From contig NZ_JQJY01000003.1 of the NCBI RefSeq assembly GCF_000745775.1, positions 434,001-498,000 on the forward strand: a stretch of DNA of 64,000 bases. Reading direction: 5' to 3'. Positions 51,244 through 57,489 of this stretch are shown piece by piece. Source of the DNA: Flavobacterium sp. ASV13 (lineage in GTDB: Bacteria; Bacteroidota; Bacteroidia; Flavobacteriales; Flavobacteriaceae). Each line of letters begins with the position of its first letter. Position 1 is the stretch's first letter. A model generated the notes under the pieces. It ran no database searches. It was not told where the DNA came from and saw only the letters and a program-made list of their open reading frames with translations. The position numbers and the translations under genes are program-made.

Positions 51244-52165
51244 ATTTTGCTGCACTAGGTTTATGTGCGTACTTTCTAAAAATATCTTTTGTGACTGGTT
51301 TCAGTGCAATATTATTTTCAGGATGCCTTCCGTGACCGTTAAAAAAGTCAATTCCATCAGCAGTTTGGGCATACCAAATTATAGCGCGCCCGTATTTATC
51401 AAAACAAATAGTATGATCATCAATATCTACTTTCTGCAAATGAACCAAACTTTCATCTAACAATTCAACTGGATTTCGTGTAAGCGTACTTTGTGATTTC
51501 AAATCGCACCTAACAAGCTCATAATGATCGCCTGACCACTGCATACACTCTTTCTGCGGAAGCGCCAAATAAATAATAACGCCAATCAAACAAAGAACAG
51601 CCGTTATTGATGCAATTCGAAACATTTTAAATTTTGACTTATAAATTCTAAATTTTCTTTTCTTATTTGGTGTTTTCGCAAAAACTGCATTTTCAGGATG
51701 TTTCAAATTTTCGGGAGCCTTCTCAATTTCATTTTTGTATAAAACGTCGGGACCAAAAACAGTAATTTGCTCTTCCTGAGACATTGCTTTAGCCTTAAAT
51801 TTTCTGAAAGGCCTTGGCTGAAAATCAATCAAAATTGCAGCCATATCAACGGTATCTATTTTTAGAGGTTCTTTCTCTCCCTTCAAAAATGCGCCTACTT
51901 TTTTATACTTATCCGTATAAGTTGTACAAGTATCCTCCATATTTTTATCGAAAGGAACACCTTTAAAATCCCAATACACTTTTAAATCGTCTGGAGAAGG
52001 ATTTTCACGTAATATTTTCCAACATAAATCTCTCAAATGGGCTTGAGAAGGTGTCTCCAGATAATTAGAGTTTTCCCCTAATTCTTTTTCGCTATTATAT
52101 TTTCTTCGTATAGCTTCTTTATAAGCTTTTTCATAATTGCATCGTGTAATGTGGTCCATATACAT
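51242..52165 (-). CDS. Module B one-TM protein, paralog of the 41723 gene
   Basis: This 307-residue paralog of the module A protein has the same plan. The N-terminal helical domain has AIRRKYNSEKELGEN, HLRDLCWKILRENPSPDDLK, and DMAAILIDFQPRPFRKFK. A basic linker precedes one TM segment (MFRIASITAVLCLIGVIIYLAL). The external domain starts KECMQWSGDHYELVRC and includes IDDHTICFDKYGRAIIWYAQTADGIDFFNGHGRHPENN. It appears intact although the kinase and lipoprotein of this module are broken. The start may instead be at 52159. Family and function are unknown. Confidence 0.8.
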   Translation of the reverse strand: MYMDHITRCNYEKAYKEAIRRKYNSEKELGENSNYLETPSQAHLRDLCWKILRENPSPDDLKVYWDFKGVPFDKNMEDTCTTYTDKYKKVGAFLKGEKEPLKIDTVDMAAILIDFQPRPFRKFKAKAMSQEEQITVFGPDVLYKNEIEKAPENLKHPENAVFAKTPNKKRKFRIYKSKFKMFRIASITAVLCLIGVIIYLALPQKECMQWSGDHYELVRCDLKSQSTLTRNPVELLDESLVHLQKVDIDDHTICFDKYGRAIIWYAQTADGIDFFNGHGRHPENNIALKPVTKDIFRKYAHKPSAAK

Positions 52166-52168
52166 TCA

Positions 52169-52243
52169 GGATTTTCAGGATTTTTAAGATTAATTCTCGG
52201 ATTTTTCAAGAAAATCTGGAACATTTGGAATCTCCGGATTTCC
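52169..52243. repeat. Phased GGATTTT-type array upstream of module B
   Basis: GGA- or GA-starting units, mostly GGATTTT or GGAAT, begin near 52169, 52178, 52187, 52199, 52209, 52218, 52227 and 52236, about 9.5 bp apart. The array ends 44 bp before the -7-like box TACCTTAG (52276-52283). Module C has a matching GGAA array. Confidence 0.7.
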
Positions 52244-52282
52244 TTCTCAATTCAAAGGAAAATAAATGATTACTTTACCTTA

Positions 52283-52473
52283 GAATTAGTGCTCGTTCTG
52301 ACTCGCGATCATAACAAATTTACAAAACTAGTTCACCTAGAAATTGCGGGAAACCGTAAATTTTAGTTTAGGAGGAAAACCTAAATCAAGACTTACTATT
52401 TTACGCTCTTTTCTTCACAAACAGAAAGTTTCATTGCCCAAAAAACGATTCAGAACAATTCTGAATAGCAATG
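52283..52473 (+). ncRNA. Structured leader RNA, copy B
   Basis: This copy is strongly diverged in sequence but keeps the helices. AATTAGT (52284-52290) can pair with ACTAGTT (52327-52333). GCG...GTAA (52346-52359) pairs with TTAC...CGC (52393-52406). The pseudoknot arm GAGGAAAA (52372-52379) pairs with TTTTCTTC (52409-52416), where A and C have GGGAAGT/ACTTCCC. CATTGC (52432-52437) pairs with GCAATG (52468-52473) around the perfect hairpin TTCAGAA/TTCTGAA. Retention of pairing despite base changes is the main evidence. The downstream genes are pseudogenes. Confidence 0.62.
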
Positions 52474-52501
52474 CTTATGCCAAATTTTTAAGCCATAATA
52501 A

Positions 52502-52660
52502 AAAAGAAAAAATATTTTTTCGTTCTATTTGAACACAATATTATTTTCTTGTTATGATGATAAATATGATCGTATTAAAAAAGAAATAGAACGTGCAAAA
52601 TCAAATTATACCGACGATTTTCCAGAAGAGTTTCTATCCCCGCCGCCAAAAGATGAATAA
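52502..52660 (+). pseudogene. Broken copy of the small lipoprotein, module B
   Basis: The frame reads KRKNIFSFYLNTILFSCYDDKYDRIKKEIERA and ends FLSPPPKDE, clearly parallel to the module A lipoprotein (LFSCTADEYDDVKKEIK ... PPPPEDE). The expected ATG is missing: the frame opens just after a TAA and the sequence there reads ATAATAAAA. It is unlikely to be translated. About 40 bp later comes the kinase relic. Confidence 0.8.
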
Positions 52661-52708
52661 ATAAATTGCACTTAATAATTAATTAGTACTTTCGGGGAAA
52701 GTAAATCT

Positions 52709-52898
52709 TTTGGTACGATTTTCTTTTTATGTCTTCTTATTTTTGTTTTTCTTGTTTCATACAAAGACAAAACAGCTGTTTTTGTAAAAAATGGTATCCA
52801 AAATATGGAAAACCGTACTTTGTTTACAAAAGGAACTATTAATTTTGACACTGAACCTGATAGAGGTTTTTAAAGTAAAGATATCCATGCCTAAATAA
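52709..52898 (+). pseudogene. Kinase relic with large internal deletion, module B
   Basis: The first about 80 bp match the 5' end of the module A kinase and the last about 110 bp its 3' end (NGIQNMENRTLFTKGTINFDTEPDRGF). The junction is at TAAAAAATG (52785-52793); in module A the same 9-mer occurs at 43349 and 44867, 1518 bp apart. The start codon has become TTG, and frameshifts occur before the junction and in GGTTTTTAAAG near the end. The hairpin that overlaps the start in A and C has lost pairing (CGGGGA against TTTTCT). Confidence 0.88.
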
Positions 52899-52904
52899 TT
52901 TTTT

Positions 52905-53573
52905 ATGTTTAAAAAAGTAATGATAGCCGAAGATTTAGATAGCATCAATTTTGGAATCGAACAAGTCCTAAAAGATTTAGGAATTGAGAATTTCGATTAT
53001 TCCAAATATTGTGACGATGCCTTTTTAAAAATACGTAAAGCCATTCAGGACAATGATCCTTATGATTTATTGATAAGCGACCTTTCGTTCAAAACAGATC
53101 ATCGCGAGGTAAAACTTGCCAGTGGCGACGAATTGGTACAGAAAACACGAGAAATCCAGCCTGATATTAAAATACTAACCTATTCGGTCGAAGACAAAAG
53201 TTATCGTATCAAATCTCTTTTTGAAAATGCATCAATAAATGCTTTTGTTTTGAAAGGGAGAAACAGCATTGAAGAGCTTAAAAAAGCTATTTCGATTATT
53301 TCATCTTCTAATGAAAAATTTATTTCGCCAGAAATTGCTTTGTTATTGCAGGAAAAAAATAATTTTGAAATTGATAATATTGATATTAAAATCCTAAAAT
53401 ATTTATCTGAAGGAGAATCGCAGGATGATATCATCGAAATTTTCAAAAATGCAGATGTCAAACCAAACAGCAAAAGTGCTATCGAAAAAAGATTATCGAA
53501 ACTAAAAGATTTCTTTAAAGCTAATAATACGGTTCAGTTAGTTTTTATTGCAAAGGATATGGGGATTATTTAA
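52905..53573 (+). CDS. Module B orphan response regulator
   Basis: This 222-residue twin of the regulator at 44986 has the same length, with receiver residues Glu9-Asp10 and Asp59 in LLISDLSF, YSVEDKS, and the C-terminal block SAIEKRLSKLKDFFKANN. The frame is fully intact although its kinase is a relic, so it is probably still selected. It may be phosphorylated by the module A or module C kinase, the latter of which lacks its own regulator. The likely promoter is the module B leader promoter, about 620 bp upstream. Confidence 0.92.
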   Translation: MFKKVMIAEDLDSINFGIEQVLKDLGIENFDYSKYCDDAFLKIRKAIQDNDPYDLLISDLSFKTDHREVKLASGDELVQKTREIQPDIKILTYSVEDKSYRIKSLFENASINAFVLKGRNSIEELKKAISIISSSNEKFISPEIALLLQEKNNFEIDNIDIKILKYLSEGESQDDIIEIFKNADVKPNSKSAIEKRLSKLKDFFKANNTVQLVFIAKDMGII

Positions 53574-53597
53574 CTCTCGGCAAATACTTTATTAACT

Positions 53598-53619
53598 AAA
53601 GCTCCTCTGGGGGCTTTTT
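53598..53619 (+). terminator. Terminator of module B
   Basis: AAAGCTCC (53598-53605) pairs with GGGGCTTT (53610-53617) around TCTG, followed by T's; it is the counterpart of the module A terminator at 45675. Confidence 0.88.
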
Positions 53620-53837
53620 ATCGTTTTTTTGATCACTTTCATCTTATTTAATTATTTGATAATAATGACTTTACAATTTATTCACATTAGTTTTCTTAAT
53701 TTGAATAAAAGTAAAAGTTATGAAATTCTTTAATCTAAATTTTCTGGTATCATTCAAAGAGTGGCTTTTTTTAAGAGCTATGCAATCTTCTTTCCTTCAT
53801 TAAAAAATCAATTAAAAATCAAGGAATACATAGTTGA

Positions 53838-55190
53838 ATGAATAAAATTGAAAACTCATTTCTAAACAAAAATCAATTTGGAGAAGGTTTCTTGTGGGGT
53901 GTTTCTACCGCCGCATTTCAAATTGAAGGTGCTCATGATGCAGACGGAAAAGGTTCTTCGATCTGGGATGTTTTTACCTCTCAAAAAGGGAAAATTAAAA
54001 ACGGACATCATGCTGTAACCGCTTGTGATTTCTATAATTCGTATGAAAATGATATTAATTTAATCAAAGAATTAAATATCCCGAATTTTAGATTTTCGAT
54101 CAGCTGGCCACGAATTATGCCTACAGGTACTCATCCTGTAAATCAGGCCGGAATTGATTACTATAATAAAATCATCGATTCATTGCTTGCTCAGGGAATT
54201 GAACCTTGGGTTACACTTTACCATTGGGATTTACCGCACGCTCTGGAAGAAAAAGGCGGATGGACGAATCGCGAATCTATTTCCTGGTTTTCAGAATATG
54301 TCGAAATCTGTGCAAAGCATTTTGGCGATCGTGTTAAAAACTGGATGGTTATTAATGAACCTTCTGTTTTTACCGGAGCTGGTTATTTTTTGGGTATTCA
54401 CGCACCGGGAAAAAAAGGAATTACAAATTACCTAAAAGCAATGCATCACGTTACAATGGCAACTGCAGCCGGAGGAAAAATACTTAGAAACAGAATTCCT
54501 GATGCCAATATTGGAACTACTTTTTCTTCAACTCATATTGAACCTGCGACAACAAGTCAAAAAGATGCCGAAGCTGCAAAACGTGTCGACACTCTGCTTA
54601 ACCGAACTTTTATCGAGCCACTTTTAGGACTTGGATATCCACAAGGCGATTTACCAGTTCTAAAAAAACTAAACAATTATATTGCGTCCGATGATTTGGA
54701 AAACATCGCTTTTGATTTCGATTTTATTGGTCTACAATGTTATACCAGAGAAGTTGTAAAATCGTCGTTGATAATTCCGTATATCGGTGCCGAATTAATT
54801 AGTGCCGAAAAAAGAAATGTCATCGCAACTGATATGGGCTGGGAAGTTTACCCTCCCGCTCTCTACCATGTTTTAAAAAGATTCAACGAATACGACGGCA
54901 TCAAAAAAATTATAATTACCGAAAATGGTGCCGCTTTCCCAGACACGGTTACAAACGGAAAAGTGCACGATATTAAACGTACACATTATATTCAGGATCA
55001 TTTAGAACAAATTTTGAAAGCCAAAGAAGATGGCTTAAATGTAGATGGCTATTTCGTATGGACGCTTACCGACAACTTTGAATGGGCCGAAGGTTACAAC
55101 GCCAGATTTGGGCTAATTCATGTCGATTTTGAGACTCAAAAAAGAACAATCAAAAATTCCGGATTCTGGCTCAAAGATTTTTTATCTTAA
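53838..55190 (+). CDS. bglB: GH1 beta-glucosidase
   Basis: This 450-residue cytoplasmic enzyme has no signal peptide. The family 1 start FLWGVSTAAFQIEGAHDADGKG, RFSISWPRIMPTG, LYHWDLPHALEEKGGW, acid/base Glu174 in VINEPSVF, nucleophile Glu362 in ITENGA, and the C-terminal WTLTDNFEWAEGYNARFGLIHVDF are all present. It hydrolyses beta-glucosides or related beta-glycosides. It is a single gene bounded by the module B terminator and its own terminator at 55212. It lies in the middle of the signalling modules with no evident link to them. Confidence 0.95.
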   Translation: MNKIENSFLNKNQFGEGFLWGVSTAAFQIEGAHDADGKGSSIWDVFTSQKGKIKNGHHAVTACDFYNSYENDINLIKELNIPNFRFSISWPRIMPTGTHPVNQAGIDYYNKIIDSLLAQGIEPWVTLYHWDLPHALEEKGGWTNRESISWFSEYVEICAKHFGDRVKNWMVINEPSVFTGAGYFLGIHAPGKKGITNYLKAMHHVTMATAAGGKILRNRIPDANIGTTFSSTHIEPATTSQKDAEAAKRVDTLLNRTFIEPLLGLGYPQGDLPVLKKLNNYIASDDLENIAFDFDFIGLQCYTREVVKSSLIIPYIGAELISAEKRNVIATDMGWEVYPPALYHVLKRFNEYDGIKKIIITENGAAFPDTVTNGKVHDIKRTHYIQDHLEQILKAKEDGLNVDGYFVWTLTDNFEWAEGYNARFGLIHVDFETQKRTIKNSGFWLKDFLS

Positions 55191-55211
55191 GACTTTATTC
55201 CTAAAAATAGC

Positions 55212-55249
55212 AAAAGCCTTTCTCATTAAATGTGAAAGGCTTTTATATT
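55212..55249. terminator. Bidirectional terminator after bglB
   Basis: AAAAGCCTTTC (55212-55222) pairs with GAAAGGCTTTT (55234-55244) with flanking A/T, between convergent genes ending at 55190 and 55273. Confidence 0.9.
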
Positions 55250-55272
55250 TTTAATAAATCCCGTTTAATCAA

Positions 55273-55635
55273 TTAAAATCTAAATTTATAATTCTGCTTT
55301 CTAATTCCAATATAAAGTTTCCCATTATTTATTAAGTGGGCCGTTACCACAATATATTTTTCTTCTGGATAATTTACATCGTAACTAAAGGTCGTATCTT
55401 TTGTTTTAACCTGAAGCAGATGCTTTCCATCATCCGATATTGAAAGCTCTGCTGTTTGGTAAGTCGGCATTTCATTTGTTGCTTTCAAGTTAATATCCTG
55501 AACTTTCTTTTTATCCAGAAATACTTCTAGTTTTAGATTGTCCAGTTTCATTTCGGTTGGCTGTTCAAACGATACGACATACTTTTTACAACCGAAAGCG
55601 CATAAAACAATTAATAGTATTAATACCTTTTTCAT
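55273..55635 (-). CDS. Small lipoprotein of unknown function
   Basis: This 120-residue protein has a lipoprotein signal MKKVLILLIVLCAFGC (Cys16). The mature part is a strand-rich domain (MKLDNLKLEVFLDKKKVQDINL, HLLQVKTKDTTFSYDVNY, YIVVTAHLINNGKLYIGIRKQ). No family is recognised. It is a single gene whose end is served by the hairpin at 55212. Confidence 0.78.
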   Translation of the reverse strand: MKKVLILLIVLCAFGCKKYVVSFEQPTEMKLDNLKLEVFLDKKKVQDINLKATNEMPTYQTAELSISDDGKHLLQVKTKDTTFSYDVNYPEEKYIVVTAHLINNGKLYIGIRKQNYKFRF

Positions 55636-55984
55636 GAATGAATTTTTAAATAGATTGTTGACAGAATCACTTTTTTTACTGCCTTATAAATATAAATAAT
55701 TTTATCGAAATCCAATTAAAAAGCAAATTTTACAGCCTCATTTATTAAGCAAACAAATACGAAAAAAACTTCCAAAAAAAAGCAAAAAAAAATCATTATT
55801 TCGTTGATTTTATTAGGTTTAACGGTATTTTTTTCTTATCTTTATAGTATAAATAACAGTAAATATATGCCGAAAAACAAACTTTTTAAATGCCTAAATT
55901 ACTCTTCAAAAAATTATTCTTTTTCCAACTTTTTGCATTTTATTTCTCAAAATGCTTTCAATCTTCTTTTGGAAATTACCCTAC
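55636..55984. other. Gap downstream of the truncated module C gene, 349 bp
   Basis: This region is AT-rich. The paralogous modules A and B would have the external domain of the one-TM protein and a CTCCCAAA terminator here; neither can be recognised in any frame. A plus-strand frame across 55804-56055 has no gene-like features. Nothing else is seen. Confidence 0.5.
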
Positions 55985-56617
55985 CTAATCTTTTTTCTGC
56001 ACAAAATATAAACATGCAGAAGACACTAATGCGACCGCTCCAATTGCAATCGTAATTACTTTTCTGGGATATATCTTCTGAACTATTTTTTTAGAAAATA
56101 TGTCTTTTAAATTCAAAAAAAGATTTCCTCTTTTAGGAACTTCTTTAGACCCTTCATTTTCATTTTTCACAAAACTCTTTAATTCTATGACTTCATTATC
56201 GATTTCAGCAGTTGCTTTAATTTTTTCTACATTTCCAGTCGTTTTGGCTTCTTCAATTCTACACTTTTCATTAAACCTTTTAAAAGGTCGCGGTTGAAAA
56301 TCGACCAAAACTGCCGCGAGATTTATTGCGTCAATATTTGAAGGATCTGTTTCTCCTTTAAAAAAGGTTTCAATGGGTCTAAACTTATCCTTTTGTTCTT
56401 TAAACTTATTCTTTTTTTTATGATCAAAATCTAAACACAATAAATTCCTAAAAACATTCAAATCATCTTGGGTTGGGTTATTTTCGAAAATAAGCCAGCA
56501 CAAATCGCGAAGTTTTCCTCGAGACGGACTATACAAATAATCAAAGTGTTCTCCTTCTTTTTCGAGTTCATATTTAATTTTAATCGCCTTTTTATATTCT
56601 TCTAATGTATTATTCAT
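55985..56617 (-). CDS. Module C one-TM protein lacking the external domain
   Basis: This 210-residue paralog of the genes at 41723 and 51242 uses the ATG at 56617 (MNNTLEEYKKAIKIKYELEKE), which aligns with the other two starts; the open frame extends to 56668. The helical domain is kept (KLRDLCWLIFENNPTQDDLNVF, NLAAVLVDFQPRPFKRFNEK), as is the TM segment (KVITIAIGAVALVSSACLYFV). The protein then stops at VQKKD, exactly where the others continue with KECMQWSGDHYE. It is either a truncated remnant or a version without its sensing/effector part. Confidence 0.72.
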   Translation of the reverse strand: MNNTLEEYKKAIKIKYELEKEGEHFDYLYSPSRGKLRDLCWLIFENNPTQDDLNVFRNLLCLDFDHKKKNKFKEQKDKFRPIETFFKGETDPSNIDAINLAAVLVDFQPRPFKRFNEKCRIEEAKTTGNVEKIKATAEIDNEVIELKSFVKNENEGSKEVPKRGNLFLNLKDIFSKKIVQKIYPRKVITIAIGAVALVSSACLYFVQKKD

Positions 56618-56694
56618 CTTGTCTTTTTTAAGAATCTCTTCGGACTCTTTATTTTCATTTTTAATCAAAACATTTTTATATGCCTTTATTTTTG

Positions 56695-56795
56695 ACTTCT
56701 AAAATTCAAATCATTATCAGCACTTTCAAATTTTATTTTAATTCCACTTTTTTACTACTTTTTTTTACACTTCAACCAACTTTTGTGTGGCTTTT
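56695..56795. repeat. ACTTTT phased array upstream of module C
   Basis: ACTT-type units begin at 56695, 56722, 56746, 56757, 56769, 56779 and 56790 (the last GCTTT), mostly 10-12 bp apart. It resembles the module A array but is less regular. It lies on the one-TM gene side of the 562-bp divergent region. Confidence 0.6.
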
Positions 56796-56874
56796 TGTCT
56801 CTATTAAAATAGAGCTATGTCTAAAATCAAATAAAATTTAATCAAAAAACAGGCATTGCATTTTTATTTTATTG

Positions 56875-56920
56875 GGAAATCATAGGAATCTCAGGAAAAC
56901 GCAGGAATTCCGGGAATTCC
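56875..56920. repeat. GGAA phased array upstream of the module C promoter
   Basis: GGAA begins at 56875, 56885, 56894, 56904 and 56913, about 9.5 bp apart, ending in GGAATTCC. The period and motif match the module B array. The array ends 38 bp before the TTTG of the -7-like box TTCCTTTG (56947-56954). Confidence 0.75.
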
Positions 56921-56960
56921 TTATCTACAGTAGCCTAGAAGTGCCTTTCCTTTGCATAAG

Positions 56961-57152
56961 AAATTAGTTCAAGTTTTGTCTGCAGACTAAAACAAAAATA
57001 TAAAACTAGTTCTAATTAACATTGTGGAAAACCGTAAGGCCGAGTTTATTCGGGAAGTTTAAATTACGTCTTACAGTTCTACACGATCAACTTCCCAAAA
57101 TCAATTTGGTATTGTCAATAATGAACTCTGGATAACTCCGGACAGCAATACC
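56961..57152 (+). ncRNA. Structured leader RNA, copy C
   Basis: AAATTAGTT (56961-56969) pairs with AACTAGTT (57004-57011) around the palindrome GTCTGCAGAC (ACCTGCAGGT in A). GTG...GTAAG (57024-57038) pairs with CTTAC...CAC (57070-57084); the middle pair is T-A here and C-G in A. GGGAAGT (57052-57058) pairs with ACTTCCC (57090-57096), interleaved. GGTAT (57108-57112) pairs with ATACC (57148-57152) around TCTGGA/TCCGGA. The lipoprotein start follows 28 nt later, the same distance as in A. Confidence 0.7.
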
Positions 57153-57179
57153 TATGTCTAATTTCTAAATTAAATCAAA

Positions 57180-57416
57180 ATGAAAAAACTATTATTTTTT
57201 AGCGCTATTGCGTTAATGTTCACTATATTTTCTTGTACTCCGGATGAGTTTGAAACGCAACCAAAACAAGAAACAAAAAAAACTATTAATCCAGCAAAAG
57301 ATACCTTTGCTGAGGATGGTCCTGGTACCGGTACTCCAGGTACTGGTACTCCTCCTGGAGGTGAGGGTCCTGGTGATGGTGGTGGTGGAACTCCTCCTCC
57401 TCCAGCTGACGAATAA
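57180..57416 (+). CDS. Module C small lipoprotein with Gly/Pro-rich tail
   Basis: This 78-residue paralog of the 43052 gene has signal MKKLLFFSAIALMFTIFSC (Cys19), a linker with TPDEFETQPKQETKK, and a tail DGPGTGTPGTGTPPGGEGPGDGGGGTPPPPADE-like in composition. The shared elements with module A are C-T-x-D-E after the lipobox, the DGPG start of the tail, and the final PPPPxDE. The extra Gly-Thr-Pro units suggest repeat expansion. It lies between the structured leader and the hairpin that covers the kinase start. Confidence 0.82.
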   Translation: MKKLLFFSAIALMFTIFSCTPDEFETQPKQETKKTINPAKDTFAEDGPGTGTPGTGTPPGGEGPGDGGGGTPPPPADE

Positions 57417-57449
57417 TATATTTTTTAGTATCTAATTAATTACTATTTT

Positions 57450-57489
57450 CGGGGAAAGTAAATTTATATGTTACGGTCCCCGTTTTTTT
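57450..57489 (+). terminator. Terminator hairpin enclosing the kinase start codon, module C
   Basis: CGGGGA (57450-57455) pairs with TCCCCG (57477-57482), with an inner GTAA/TTAC pair, then seven T. The ATG at 57468 is in the loop. It has the same architecture as the module A hairpin at 43256. Confidence 0.8.

Noticed and set aside
53720..53803. 27-codon frame MKFFNLNFLVSF... upstream of bglB
   Set aside because: It has no signal peptide, no conserved feature and no terminator of its own; it may only be leader sequence of bglB.
55804..56055. 83-residue plus-strand frame overlapping the module C one-TM gene
   Set aside because: It is low-complexity and runs antisense into the C-terminal end of a supported paralog.
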